DNA from: Plotosus lineatus
Lineage: Eukaryota; Chordata; Actinopteri; Siluriformes; Plotosidae
Direction: 5' to 3'
Assembly (NCBI GenBank): GCA_024760905.1
Contig: CM045745.1
Span: 402,501-466,500 of the forward strand
Length of the DNA: 64,000 nucleotides
Shown here: positions 1 through 13,953 of the stretch, one piece after another
Layout of the letters: each line of letters starts with the position of its first letter
Numbering within the stretch: the stretch's first letter is position 1
Notes under the pieces: generated by a model
Database searches by the model: none
The model's input: only the letters and a program-made list of their open reading frames with translations
Told to the model about the DNA's origin: nothing
Position numbers and translations under genes: made by a program

Positions 1-1532
<1,532 letters not shown>

Positions 1533-2285
1533 TCAGCAATAACTGCATAACCAAAGAGAGTCGCAATCAATACTGCACTTTTTCAGGTGTTTTTAATGCT
1601 TCCCAGATGTCCGCAATAACAGAAACTATGCTTTTGGTACATTACACTGGAATGGCTATAAATCGAGATGCAGTCTGATTACTCTGGACATCGTTCTTCC
1701 ATCACTTGAGACTATCCAGAGACCAGAGGCACATGCACTCTAAATGTGAAGCGAGCATCACCATTGTTTAGTAGATGGTGAAGCTCTGGTGTCACAGCAG
1801 TTACCGACAGAAATCTAAACCTAAAGAACATGATCGTTTGATTAACTGCTCGGCAACAACGGGAAAACCGCATTAAAAGAGTTGACACTGTGTGCGCAGT
1901 GTATGATGCAGCTTACACTCCGAGCTAATGACAGCGAGGAAACAATAAGGAACAAAAGGCAACACCCATTCTCACCCTCACAGTGCCGAGTGCCTGGGTC
2001 TAATTCTGCCACATCGAGAACACTTGGGGATCCCAGTGAGGTTTAGAAAAAATAGAAGAAACGGGTTTAGAAATGGAGGAAATGAAATATTTCAGCTGTG
2101 GGTCAAGGGAGCCGCAGGGCCTCTTGCGGGGTACAGGGGCAGAGCACGTCATGTAAAAATCATGCAAACAAGCTCATCATAGTTTTGTAACATGCATAAA
2201 CACTAAAAAAAGCAGCTTAAATAATGTAAAAAATACTAAAAGGTTATTTCAGTGGCGATTCTTCTTTTACTTTCGGCTGCTCCCT

Positions 2286-5243
2286 TCAGGGGTCGCCACA
2301 GCAAATCATCTGCCTCCACCTCACCCTGTCCTCCGCATCTTCTTTTCTGACTCCAACGACCTTCATGTCTTCCTTCACCACATCCATAAATCTCTTCTTC
2401 GTTCTTCCTCGAGGCCTTCTGCCTGGTAGTTCCAACCTCAGCATCCTACTGCCAATATACTCACTATCCCTCCTCTGTACATGTCCAAACCATCTCAATC
2501 TAGCCTCTCTGACTTTGTCTCCAAAACATCTTACGTGGGCTGTCCCTCTGATATACTCATTTCAGATCCTATCCATCCTCGTTACTCCCAGGGAGAACCT
2601 CAACATTTTCATCTCCGCTACCTCCAGCTCTGCCTCCTGCCTTTTCCTCAGCGCCACTGTTTCTAAGCCATACAACATCGCTGGCCTCACAACCATCTTG
2701 TACACTTTTCCCTTCATTCTTGCTGACACTCTCCTATCGCACATCACACCGGATACTTTTCTCCAACCATTCCAGCCTGCCTGCACACGCTTCTTCACCT
2801 CTTTTCCACACTCTCCATTGCTCTGGATTGTTGAGCCTAAGTACTTAAAATCCTCCACCTTCGTTATCTCTGCTCCCTGTAACATCACCGTTCCTCCTGG
2901 GTCCTTCTCATTCACACACATGTATTCTGATTTTCTGAGGCTAACCTTCATTCCTCTCCTTTCCAGGGCATACCTCCACCTCTCTAGATTTTCCTGCACT
3001 TGTTCTCTGCTCTCACTACAGATCACAATGTCATCTGCAAACATCATAGTCCTTAGGAATCTTGTCTAACCTCGTCTGTCAGCCTGTCCATCACCATAGC
3101 AAACAAGAAGGGGCTGAGAGCTGACCCATGATGCAGTCCCACCTCCACCTTGAACTCTTCTGTCACACCGACAGCACACCTCACCACTGTCTTACATCTC
3201 TCATACATGTCCTGCACCACTCTAACATACTTCTCTGCCACTCCAGACTTCCTCATGCAATACCACAGTTCTTCTCTCGGCACCGTCATATGCTTTCTCC
3301 AGATCCACAAAGGCACAATGCAGCTCCGTCTGACCTTCTCTGTACTTCTCTATCAACATCCTCAAGGCAAACACTGCATCTGTGGTGCTCTTTCTTGGCA
3401 TGAAACCAAACTGTTGTTCACAAATGCTGACCTCTGCCCTTAGTCTAGCTTCCACTATTCTTTCCCATAACTTCATCGTATGGCTCATCAACTTAATCCC
3501 TCTGTAGTTGCCACAACACTGCACGTCTCCCTTGTTCTTAAAAATGGGCACCAGCACACTTCTCCTCCATTCCTCTGGCATCCTCTCACTCTCCAAGACC
3601 TTGTCAGAAAATCTACTGCTTCCTCTCCTAGACACTTCCATACCTCCACCGGTATGTCATCAGGACCAACTGCCTTTCCATTCGTCATCCTCTTAAATGC
3701 CCTCCTCACTTCACCCTTACTAATCTTTGCTACTTCCTGGTCCTCAACAGTCACCTCTTCTACTCTTTTTTCTCTCTCATTTTCCTCATTCAGCAGCTCT
3801 TCAAAGTACTCTTTCCATCTTCCCAGCACACTTCTGTCATCAGTCAATACATTTCCCTCTCTGTCCTTTATCAATCTAACTTGCTGCACGTCCTTCCCAT
3901 CTCTATTTCTCTGCTGTGCCAACCTGTATAAATCATTTTCTCCCTCTTTATTTTCCAACCGAGCATACAAGTCATCATATGCGCTCTGTTTGGCCTTTGA
4001 CACTGCTACCTTTGCTTTACGCTGTGTCACCCTGTATTCCTGTTTACTCTCTTCGGTTTTCTCAATGTCCCACTTCTTCTTAGCTAACCTCTTCCTTTGT
4101 ACACACTCCTGCACTGCCTCATTTCACCAACAAGTCTCCTTATCTACTTTCCTTCCAGATGACATACCAAGTATTCTCCTACCTGTCTCCCTGATCACAT
4201 TCGCTGTAGTTGTCCAGTCATCTGGAAGCACTTCGTGACCACCCAAAGCCTGTTTCAACTCCTCCTTGAAGACAACCCAACACTCTTCCTTTTTCAGCTT
4301 CCACCACTTTGTCTTCTGCTCTGCCTTCACCTTCCTCACCATCAGCATCATCCTGCACACCACCATCCTATGCTGTTTGGCAACACTCTCACCCGCTACT
4401 ACTTTGCAGTCACTGACTTCCTTTAAATTACATCGCCTGCACAAGATGTAGTCAACCTGTGTGCTCCTACCTCCACTTTTATAAGTCACCCTATGCTCCT
4501 CTCTCTTCTGGAAGAAAGTATTCACCACAGCCATTTCCATCCTTTTTGCAAAATCTACCAACATCTGTCCTTCTGCGTTCCTGTCCTGGATACCAAACCT
4601 ACCCATCATTTCCTCGTCCCCTCTGTTTCCTGCACCAACTTGTCCATTGAAGTCTGCCCCAATGACCACTCTTTCACCTCTGGGGGTACTCTGCATCACT
4701 TCATCTAACTCCCTCCAGAATCTCTCCTTCTCTTCTCGCTCACATCCTGTCTGTGGGGCATAAACACTAACAACATTGAACATCAAGCCTTCAATTTCTA
4801 ACGAGACTCATCACTCTGTCTGACACTCTTTTCACTTCTCGAACATTCCTGACAAACTCCTCCTTCAAGATGACTCCGACTCCATTTCTCTTCCCATCCA
4901 CACCATGATAAAACAGCTTAAACCCTGCTCCTATGCTTCTAGCCTTGCTACCTTTCCACCTGGTCTCCTGAACACACAGTATGTCCACCTTCCTCCTCTG
5001 CATGTCAGCCAGCTCTCTACCTTTTCCTGCCATAGTTCCAACATTCAAAGTCCCTACTTTCAGTCCTAGACTCATGCCTTTCCTCTTCTCTCTCTGGCAA
5101 CGGACACGCCTCCCGCCTCTCCTTCTTCGACCAACAGTAGTCCAATTTCCATCAGCACCCTGTTGGTTGACGGCACTGATGGCAGTCGTTGTTAACCCAG
5201 GCCTCGACCGATCCAGTATGTCATTCTTTCTTGTGATTCGCAT
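2286..5243 (-). pseudogene. RTE ORF: endonuclease plus reverse transcriptase, frameshifted
   Basis: Read on the minus strand from 5243. There is a basic N-terminal region, then an AP-endonuclease domain with GTLNVGTM, ILCVQETRWKG, VVSVYAPQTG, VIGADFNGQVG and QVDYILCRR. A linker follows, then reverse transcriptase with GPDDIPVEVWK, LVPIFKNKGD, NYRGIKLMSHTMKLWERI, QFGFMPRKSTTDA, FVDLEKAYD, HHGSALSPFLF and the catalytic MMFADDIVI. The C-terminus has MRWFGHVQRRDSEYIG and GRRPRGR. The endonuclease glutamate (QETR) and the FADD aspartates are kept, but at least five lesions break the frame: near 4790, a stop near 4122, near 3640, near 3270 and near 3055. The usual GLHQGS reads GLHHGS. It is a dead copy. 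Confidence 0.85.
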
Positions 5244-5264
5244 AGTTTATTTGGCATTTGTTTT

Positions 5265-5322
5265 ACGCCGGATGCCCTTCCTGTCGCAACCCTCTACATT
5301 TATCCGGTCTTGGGACCGGCGT
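5265..5322 (-). promoter_or_regulatory. Structured 5' leader of RTE copy 1
   Basis: ACGCCGG (5265-5271) and CCGGCGT (5316-5322) form a perfect 7-bp inverted pair. Nested alternatives also exist: GGTCCCAAGACC can form a small hairpin and CCGGAT can pair with ATCCGG. The segment AGGAAGGGCATCCGGCGTAA on the coding strand also occurs in the SINE family described here. Its function is inferred only: RTE leaders are known to carry promoters and, in some lineages, self-cleaving ribozymes. Confidence 0.45.
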
Positions 5323-5683
5323 GAGGGAGAGACACTGGTTTGTGCCCCCCCCCACCACCACTCACGGCTGCATTGCTATAGAAATGAATTATTATTATTA
5401 TTATTAAATATCGCTTTGTTCTATAACGCCACGACTATTCAGGCTATTTTTTCAAAAAAAGCCATGCCACAGCCGCTTTAACATTTTGATTTAACTTTTG
5501 TGTTTTATTTAGGCAATTGAAAAATAAATATGGCTTTCGGCATCGTCTGGAATCGGTCCAAACTCCACCACTATGTATGGAGCAAGCGTGAAGAATCTAT
5601 TCTGCATTTTCATCAGTAAATACCACAACACCTTCACTGTGAGATGTGCAAGAGGTTTAGCGTGTTCACACTTGTGTTTATCA

Positions 5684-5923
<240 letters not shown>

Positions 5924-6294
5924 TCAATATTTAAAACTGTTTAAGATAAATGCACAAAAAGATAGTCTGCGAGTCAAATTCATAAACTGTGTTGTGTGTT
6001 TATTTCCAGCAAGATGCCACTCAGGGAAAGCAGGTGAATAAGACTGCACCTTGTTGGCACTTTATTTTAATTTCCGTGATTAATAAAAGTGCAACAAGAC
6101 ATGACATCATCGTGTTGTTGAACACGGCTCAGGGGGTTCAAAGGCTCGAGATTAGACTAGATCTGGAACCTGCTACAGAATAAAGTTGCCATACAGATCA
6201 GAAAAATACCAAATGGGACTGAACGGTATTTTGAAAGTGAGTGAGAATAGGAAAATAATAATTTTATCACAAATCAGGACAGTCATTTAATATC

Positions 6295-7063
6295 AGGCCA
6301 GGCTTAAAAAAGTCTTTGTTGACAATAACATGATAAAAAAAAAAAAAAAGATTCATCTGGGAGGGAGATTTTTTTTTTTTTTTTTTTTTTTTGCCTGTGC
6401 AGGCCACCCGGGATTCGTGAGCAAATTTTTTTTTCATACATCATGCTATATTATGTATGTAATGTAAACACAGAAGAATAAAATAATATAATATATATAA
6501 TAAGAAACACAGTAGAATGAAATAAATATCTTGTATTTGAAATCAACATACTGAATATCAAATTTTATTATTTTAATATTGTAATCGACAGAGTATCAAG
6601 GTTTCTTCAACATATCAAATTTTAATATTGCTGTCAACAACTAACAAATACCTTCGTCACGCTCCGTGCTGTTGCTGGCGGTTTATAATTAAACTTGTAT
6701 TTGTTTGAAAATTTCAGCAAATGTATTGTTATTTATAACAATTTTTTGCCGCATCAATGTGCCCTTCCATCATGCTTTCAGCCTTTGTTGTTAAGACAGT
6801 ACTGGCTAATGAGAATCGCCATTTCACCGAAGTGGTGAGAGTGACCAATCACAATGTGCGGTTGATACTAATTTTGTTTTGGACACTTTTTAGTACGGTG
6901 TACGATAGGGGACACATTGATTATACAGATATTTTTTCCGCATTTTTTCAACACAATCAGCCGGGATATTTTTATTTTTTGAGTGTGTTAATGCTGTGAA
7001 TGTGGTTTTTATGTACAATTTTGGCCCAAGTTACTGCCAAAGATATTTTTAAGGCCTCCCTAA
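6295..7063 (+). mobile_element. M-family MITE, copy M1
   Basis: Non-coding element of about 770 bp. Its ends are inverted copies of one another: GGCCAGGCTTAAAAA...CTTTGTTGACAATAACATG at the left, and TTACTGCCAAAGATATTTTTAAGGCC at the right. The interior carries a T-rich run, CATCATGCTATATTATGTATG, and CCTTTGTTGTTAAGACAGTAC. At least four other copies lie in this window. No transposase is encoded and the superfamily is not assigned. Confidence 0.75.
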
Positions 7064-7239
7064 TAAAAAAATATATTAATTAAAAAAAAAGAAATGGCAA
7101 AGAGATGAAATGTATTTTCTCATGGAAAACAGGAATGAATAAAATCAGTGGCAAGCAAGAACAGGAAAATTCCAATGCACCCTCGGATGAGGGGGTATGG
7201 ACGTTCTCTGGCTTATGCGCAAGTTATGATCGAGATATT

Positions 7240-7318
7240 ACAGTGTGCCAGACATGCCAAACAGGACGGGAGCACCACAAACATGCATGTACATTTGCTC
7301 CGACATCATCCTTTCATT
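7240..7318 (+). pseudogene. BED-like zinc finger relic (hAT transposase type)
   Basis: A plus-strand frame reads C-A-R-H-A-K-Q-D-G-S-T-T-N-M-H-V-H-L-L-R-H-H-P. This resembles the second half of a BED finger (GSTTNxxxHLxxHHP), as found at the N-terminus of hAT/ZBED transposases. The second cysteine appears to be lost and nothing recognisable follows. It sits between M1 and a TA/CA microsatellite. Confidence 0.35.
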
Positions 7319-7363
7319 GTATGCAGTAGGACTGGACAAAAATATTAAAAATGCTCTCTTATA

Positions 7364-7384
7364 CATATATATATATATATATAT

Positions 7385-7437
<53 letters not shown>
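7364..7437 (+). repeat. (TA)n(CA)n microsatellite
   Basis: Alternating TA from about 7364 to 7385, followed by an uninterrupted CA run to 7436. Confidence 0.95.
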
Positions 7438-7440
<3 letters not shown>

Positions 7441-7452
7441 GCTTAAAAATAA

Positions 7453-7936
7453 TTTACAAGCCGATCAGCCAAAACAACAAAGACATTCAGAACAGAAAGT
7501 TGAAGTGAATAATGTTGATTAACCTGCCAACAAATGGCATGTACTCGGCAGAAAGAGAAGAGACAGTTGATGATGCAAGAATTTAAAACTGAGCAAATAT
7601 GAGAATCCAAATGATTTAACAACTATAGGTATATACTTGTGATGGCGAAACAACTGGCTCCCTGTTCTGCAGTGGTAAATACTTCTCAAAGGTGATCCAA
7701 GGAAGGACAACTACTGAACAGGTAAGAGTGACGTGGGTGCCTAAGACTCACTGATGCACATGGGGAGTGAAGGCTTGTGGTCCGATTCCACAGAAGAGCT
7801 ACTGCAGCACAACCTGCTGTTACCGCGGGCAATGAGAGAAAAGTCTCAGAACCAGTGGATTGTACCCTCCTGCTCATGAGGCTGTCTAGCCATACATCAG
7901 CCATGTGGTGTTAATATTTTGACGGATCAGTGTATA
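7453..7936 (+). mobile_element. Degenerate DNA-transposon-like repeat
   Basis: The ends are imperfect inverted copies: GCCGATCAGCCAAAACA at the left and GTTAATATTTTGACGGATCA at the right. This resembles a common fish repeat that begins 'CTGATCAGCCATAACATTAA'. The interior has no readable coding. Confidence 0.4.
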
Positions 7937-8450
7937 TGCCCATAGTTCTCTTGAGTTCTGCGTCCCTCGAGGCCCACAATGTTGCAATTTATGAGATTTT
8001 CTAAGCAGTTGAACTTTTTGGACTTTACTGCACCACAGTGCAAACAGAAAAGCCCCAGAGCAGTCGTAAATATTCCTAAGACTGGCTGACCTGACAGAAT
8101 TTCTCCAAGAACACAGGAACACCTCTTCCACAAAGTCTCAAGTCATGCCAATTAAAACTTCAAGACAAGTGCAGGTGTCTCGAGAATCGGTTCAATAAAT
8201 TCTCATTACTCAGCCATAAACCCAAAATCTTCAATATAGAACTAGAGCAAAGTGCAGTCCAGAGCTCACCAAGAATATAATAAGGTTACATGGTGGTGGT
8301 AGTGTGACGTCATGGGGACGGTTTTCTGGGCAGCCTGTACGCATGGATTCTGTGAAGTAGGAAGTCCAACACTGAATTCTGAAGAAGCTCAACACTGAAT
8401 GAAACATCACTGGTTGATAGAACAAGACAATCAAGGTTCACACCCCTTCA
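7937..8450 (+). pseudogene. Possible Tc1/mariner transposase relic
   Basis: Around 8287-8330 the plus strand reads H-G-G-G-S-V-T-S-W-G-R-F-S-G, like the GGGSVMVWGCFS block of Tc1 transposases. The preceding 300 bp has proline/arginine-rich text compatible with the N-terminal DNA-binding half. Stops and shifts are frequent. Confidence 0.3.
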
Positions 8451-9402
8451 GTTCAAGATAGTGTCAGACACCGAATTCGGTAATACTGAGCACTAGCTCT
8501 GCATCGGTCACATGATGTTCTGTATACCAGCAATAAACCGGGTTTAATTTGATGTTGTGTCACAGTCGTAGAATTTACATTTCCAGGCACTTCTGAAGTT
8601 TCACTGAACATTTTTAAAGTCATTGAGAAGTTCTCTTGCACAAACACTATAAATACTCAAGAACTTCCAATGATCCAGTTCTATTTATATCCCTTTCCAA
8701 AAATATGAGGACTGGATTTTTCTCCAATTCACAAACTTCGAAGGCTTTCAAGAACCTGTGGGAACCTTGGACAATGATCCAACACACAGAAGCCACATCA
8801 GAAGCAGTCTCGTCAAAGTCCCGAATCCAGTCCAGTAAAGACAATGCGGCAGTGTTCGAGATGAGCGGGTGGTTTTCGACAGAGTCCTCCAAAAAAACAT
8901 GGGCCAAGATTCCGCTACAGATGTGCAAATACAATTACACAAGAAATGTAATTCGACGTATTACCAAAGCGGATTCAGACACAATTTCTAAAACGACTCG
9001 GTGCTGCAAATGTTTTAATGCCACTGCAGTTCCACTCAGTAGTAGAAGTCCTGCATACATGGTATCAAAAGGTCACATTCTGGACAGCCGCATACAGAAC
9101 ATTCCAGTGGCTCTGACTTGTAGCGTTCTCTCTTTGCTCAGAACTCTGGCAGGCTGACAGGCAGCGCTGAACCAGACATCACCTTACAGAGCATCCAGTG
9201 TTGCACCAAACACAGCTAGGGCAAGTCAAAGTTTGTCCAAAAGATTCCAGTGTTCTTCAAGTACTGCCTGGTACGCAACGTCAAAACACTGAAATCAACT
9301 CGACGCAGCCGTGTGGGAATGTCCAGGGCTGAAAGCTGCTCTTTGAATAGAGAAAGATGTAGAGTCCTCCGCATAATAAATAATGGGACAAAAATATGAT
9401 GA

Positions 9403-9749
9403 GGGGCAGTGGTGGCCTGGTGGCAAAGGTGCTGAATCACTGATCCTAAGATTGGGGGTTCAAGCCCCACTCTCAACGGGTTGTCACTGTCCCCCCCAGT
9501 GCAGCTAACTGGGTTATCAAAGGCCCCACCATGTCTCTCACAGTCTATGGCGAGAGGTTCATGCGAAAGAACCTTTTAATGACTTTTGACAAGAGTAACT
9601 GCATAGCTGTCAGCGTGTTTCTGCCCTGCAATGGCCAGGCGAGCTGTCCAGGGCGTACTCAGTGCTCGCCAAGAGTCACCTGAGATGGGTGTCAGCCTGC
9701 CTGCAACTTGATTAGGATTAAGCCCTTCAGAAAATGAATGAATGAAAGG
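9403..9749 (+). mobile_element. tRNA-headed SINE with L2-like tail, copy S1
   Basis: The head GGGGCAGTGGTGGCCTGGTGG contains an A-box-like motif and TTGGGGGTTCAAGCCCC a B-box. The family body follows (GTGCAGCTAACTGGGTTATC, CATGTCTCTCACAGTCTATG). The tail reads GGCGAGCTGTCCAGGG...GATTAGGATTAAG...GAAAATGAATGAATGAA, like an L2/CR1-type LINE end. A 9-bp target duplication, ATATGATGA, lies at 9394-9402 and 9750-9758. Confidence 0.85.
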
Positions 9750-10325
9750 ATATGATGATGACTCAAAATAAATGAAGTAAAAGCAGTAGAAAATCTCCAA
9801 GAAGGTAAAGTGCAGCTTGAGACCAGTTCTGAAAAGCATGATCAACACCTTGGCTTTGTTAATCTTGCATCTGGTTATGACATTACAGACATTACACAGA
9901 GCAGCTGCTGGCCGTCTCCGTCTCGGTCCGAGTGGCAGGTGATACATCTCAAATAACAAAACAAAACAAAACTGAACCCTGGGTAACCCAGGTGGGAGAA
10001 ACATGGATGCACAGATGCATGTACGATGAAAATAACTTGATGCTTGAGCATTCAAAAAAAGGAGTTGTTTCCCCTAGCCAAACCAAACTTTTTGGCATGT
10101 AAAAACAAATAAATACGAGCTAAACCAATCAGTTTTGAAATTGAGCAGATTATTTTTATGTGTACAGGGGCCTGCCAGCTGATTATTTTATTCACATGAC
10201 ATTCACCCATGAAATCACTGCAAGCACTTCGTATTTATTAGCAACTCCTAGAATCAGCAAATCAAAATGGTTTTATTGTGCAGCTTTTTGCACCACAATA
10301 GTCTATGGCTGAGGAGATTTTTGAC

Positions 10326-10362
10326 TGCGCACCACCACCCCCCCCCCCCCACCACCCCCACG
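10326..10362 (+). repeat. Poly-C tract
   Basis: CACCACCACC followed by an unbroken C run and CACCACCCCCACGAG. Confidence 0.8.
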
Positions 10363-10479
10363 AGCCCATAATGTGAGTAAACTGAATTCAATTTCTGGTT
10401 CAAGGCTACCAAAAATAAATAAATAAATAACTTGGTGGTGCTTGGTTTGTGTTGTGGATTCGTGTTACTCTGCGTTAAA

Positions 10480-10584
10480 ATGGTTGGTTCTGGTTGCACT
10501 GTTGGCTGTGAAAACCATGCAGACGGTCACCAAGAATTCTCTTTTCACCGGCATGTGCGTTTTATTTTTTGTAAAACCGTAACA
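10480..10584 (+). pseudogene. Truncated THAP-domain start
   Basis: From the ATG at 10480 the frame reads M-V-G-S-G-C-T-V-G-C-E-N-H-A-D-G-H-Q-E-F-S-F-H-R. This is the N-terminus of a THAP zinc finger (paired cysteines, then SFHR). It is cut off after about 35 residues by an M-family element. THAP domains occur in host THAP genes and in P-element and Kolobok-type transposases; too little remains to choose. Confidence 0.45.
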
Positions 10585-10811
10585 AGGCCAGGCTTTAAAA
10601 ATTATTTGTCGGCAATAACGTGATAAAAAAAAAGATTCATCCAAGAGAGGGAAAAAAATTATTATTTTTTTCGGCCTGTGCAAGCGACCCAGAATTCACG
10701 GGGAAATTTTCTACATGCATCATGCTATATTATATATGTGGTGATGTAAACACAGCAGAATTAAATAAATATCTTATATTTGAAACAAAGATATTTTTAA
10801 GGCTTGCCTAA
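10585..10811 (+). mobile_element. M-family MITE, internally deleted copy M4
   Basis: Left end GGCCAGGCTTTAAAAATTAT and right end ACAAAGATATTTTTAAGGCT match the M family. Only about 225 bp remains, with the middle 500 bp missing between TATCTTATATTTGAAA and CAAAGATA. The left end truncates the THAP relic. Confidence 0.7.
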
Positions 10812-12574
10812 TGCTGATATTAATGGATAATAACATAGGGTTACAGGCACAGGCACTTACTACCTTTGGACTACAGTCGGCTAAAGGAAGTACAGCCTGA
10901 TCTGCACAAAACATAATGCAGACTTTGACTGGCTTCTCTCTACACCACAAGATTCTACAAAAGTTAGCAGGGCAAAAGCGGTGGTCTGAAGATTTGAGTC
11001 ACCTGAAAAAGATACTACCATGATTAGTGTTAACAGCACGTGGTGCTTATTTAAGAGTATTTAAATTACATGATGGTTCCTTGTATAGAAATCTTTACTT
11101 GAGATTTCAACCAAGCAGAACATGCTGTTCACATTTACAAATATAGAATAATTAAGTTTTTCGACACTCGAGTTCTGACAAAATTCATTCATGGTTTTTG
11201 GGGTATAACACATACTCGGGAGGAAAATTTAAAAAAAAAAAAATTAAAGAAAGAAAGAAAGAAAGAAAAAGGCTGATGTACCAACTCAAATTTTTGAGCC
11301 TGCCAAAAGGTCTCTGAATACTTTAATCAAGCATTAATAATGAACAATTCTTTAGCAAACGTGAGGAGGTTTCCCTGAATAGCAGACTATTCGTCTCCAT
11401 GACATCCACTGAGATTGAAGAGAACAGTGGTTTTAGTAAAAGGAAATGTTTAGGGTTCATTTTTAAATTCATGAGACACACACGCAAGCCATGTCAAACT
11501 TTGAGTTTTAGTATGTACTACACACAAACTAAGAAAGCAAAATAAAAAAAATTTTTGAACTTTTTTTTAATTTTTATACTTTATTTTTAATATTTTTAAC
11601 TATTACACAGGCAGGTCAGGTGAACTCTGCTTGTTTCAAGCACAAGTAAATGTTGTGTAGCTGGCGGTGTTTGTTTAGCCCTTGCGCTCAGCATTTAACC
11701 CACACTAAACAATACCAACAACAGTGTAAACTACACAGATACAAACACAAAGTCAAAATATATATTCTTTTACTTTAAAACATGATAATGGCTGTGACGC
11801 ACTACGAGTGCCCACCAATGATTATCCACCCAAAAGAGCTGGTGTTAATTCTGAGATCCGAGACGCCAGATTGCAGACTTGCTGTGAATTATATAGTAAT
11901 AGGTTTCTGGAAACTTTCCCTAGACACTGAATGTGTCTATACATTATACATATTGTACATTCTATACAATGTGAATACACAGGGCTGAGTATGACCGTTG
12001 GACTGCTGTCTGTGGAGCAGCTTGTGTTCTGACTGTGAGACGATTAGGTCTATTAGAGGAGGAAGCTCTCCACTGAAGAGCTGATTATATACAAACACAA
12101 TGAGTCCCTTTCAGTGGTGAAGCCCAACTGGCTGGTGAGCCTGAGACCATACACTCCAGAGCTCACTGAAAAAACCCACGAGCTTCAGTTCCCAACCGCT
12201 CTCTTTCCTCCGAGTTACATCTGCATCCTAAAGCACAGATCATATCACTGATGGGCAACTAGAAGAACCTATTTGTAATCAATACCATTACACAATAAAA
12301 TAATAAATAAACAAATGTAGAAAAAAAAAAAAAAAAAAAAAAATCAGTAACACAACAATACATTAAAATTTATATTTTCCCCTTGTATAAAAACTTTACA
12401 TCATGTCCCTGTTTATCATGATTAATATGCAGGTCTGTTGTCTGAGGTTTGGGGGACTGGCCTCAAAAAATTCATTCAAAACAGTCACTGTGAACAATTT
12501 AATTATCAAACTAGCAAGAAACAAAAACCGATGCTGAGGGTTACAGCTTGAGTAATAAGCCAGCTTTACATAGA

Positions 12575-13392
12575 CAGTGGTAGCTCACCTTACGAAAGTC
12601 TCACCAAATGAAAAATTCAGGTTACGAAAAGCATTTTCCTAAATTTTTTGTCTCAGGATACAAAACAAGTTCACGTTATGAAAGCGCCATCTTAAAAATT
12701 CAAACGCGCCCTGTCCAAGATGGCGTCGGGTGGACCTGATGGCGCTTGAGTGAAGGCAACATTAAAACGCGGCATTCAAACAATGCACAAGCTGCTCCCC
12801 CATCAATGGCGTTCAAACATCCCGCCCAGCTGGCCTCCCATTGGCTAACAACTGAGCTGTTGTTCATGTCGCCTTCATTCAAGCGCCATCTTGGACAGAG
12901 ACACCATCTTGGACATCATTGCCTAGGAGGAATGACGCATCTACCTCCCATTGCCGATACAGTTATAGGTTACAGAGCTGAATCTACCATGATGCTTTTC
13001 GTGTAAAGGACAGATTACTGTTGTTTTATGCTTTATTTCTTGACTCAGGCTTTTAACCTTCCGTAAACATTTGTAAGATTATAACTCTGCTAAGAAGACA
13101 TTGTCAACGCGCGCGCGCACGCACACACACACACACACACACACTGAGAAGAAGAAACAGGCGAGTGATATTACAAAGGAATATGGCCAAACCCTTCGAC
13201 CATCCATACGACTATTGAAGCAGAAGAAAGTCTTAAAGATATGCTTTTATAATTTTTAAAGGGTTTAGGGGTAGTTGGGAGCCTTGGAACAAATAACGCG
13301 TTTTACATGTAAAGTGCGGTTAAACCTACAAAAAATACAGGTTATGAAAAAGGCTCTGGAACGGATTAATTTTGTAAGGTGAGGTACCACTG
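12575..13392 (+). mobile_element. pogo/Tigger-like MITE, family P3
   Basis: The termini CAGTGGTAGCTCACCTTACG and its inverted partner GTAAGGTGAGGTACCACTG abut TA on the right. It lies inside the left arm of M5. The interior includes GC-rich blocks (GCTGGCCTCCCATTGGCTA), a CA run at 13111-13143, and, at about 13145-13240, a frame reading EKKKQASDITKEYGQTLR...LLKQKK that resembles the pogo/CENP-B helix-turn-helix. A partial second copy lies at 31712-31950. Confidence 0.75.
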
Positions 13393-13953
13393 TATCTTTG
13401 TTGGTAGTAACATGGTCGGTTGGGCCGATATTGGACAAAAACCCCACCTGAGCATTCACACACGCAAAAAGTAAAAATATATCAGCCGGTTGTGTTGAAA
13501 AAAACGTGTGCCCACTATCATATACCGTACTAAAAAGTGACCAAAGCAAAATCACATTAATCGTGCCTTGTAATTGGTCAATTTCACCAGTTCGGTGAAA
13601 CAGTGATTATCATTGGCCAGTATTGGTCTTAACAACAAAGGCGGAAAGCATAATGGAAGGGGACAATGATGAGGTAAAAAAAACAAAAACAAAACAACTG
13701 TTCTCTGTCACTATTAAAGGTCAAAACGTGAAAATAATAAATTAATGCATTTCAAATTGAGCAACATGTTTGCTGACATTTGCGAACAAATACAAGTTAA
13801 TTATAAACCGCCAGCAACAGCGCGGAGCGTGACCAAGATATTTGTTAGTTGTTGATGGCAATATTAAAAGTTGATATGTTCAAGAAACCTTGATACTCTT
13901 GATTACAATATTAAAAGAATAAACTTCGATATTCAGTATGTTGATTTCAAATA

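Larger units (their letters stand above)
2253..5335 (-). mobile_element. RTE-clade LINE, nearly full length, copy 1
   Basis: Minus-strand non-LTR retrotransposon of about 3.1 kb. The 5' leader is at about 5245-5335, the ORF (now broken) at 2286-5243, and the short 3' end reads GGCGACCCCTGAAGGGA, then CAGCCGAAAG. It lies in scrib intron sense orientation, in a gene-internal position that spares both exons. The protein order is an AP-type endonuclease followed by reverse transcriptase, as expected for the RTE clade, with almost no 3' UTR. The 3' terminus is shared with copies 2 and 3 and with the SINE tails in this window. I could not find a convincing target-site duplication. Confidence 0.85.

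Noticed and set aside
2365..4708. Long plus-strand ORFs opposite RTE copy 1
   Set aside because: They are antisense shadows of the RTE ORF, with serine/leucine-rich text and no domains.
2253..5400. Target-site duplication for RTE copy 1
   Set aside because: No convincing direct repeat flanks the copy; the upstream ATT microsatellite and 3' divergence obscure it.
7245..7508. ORFs through CA/TA microsatellites (also at 14621, 19195, 23506, 42351)
   Set aside because: They encode dinucleotide-repeat peptides (HTHT, CVCV, YIYI) that arise from repeat composition.
8636..9157. 173-codon plus-strand ORF and its minus-strand shadow
   Set aside because: No recognisable motif, no splice context, and neither strand shows family similarity; probably chance.
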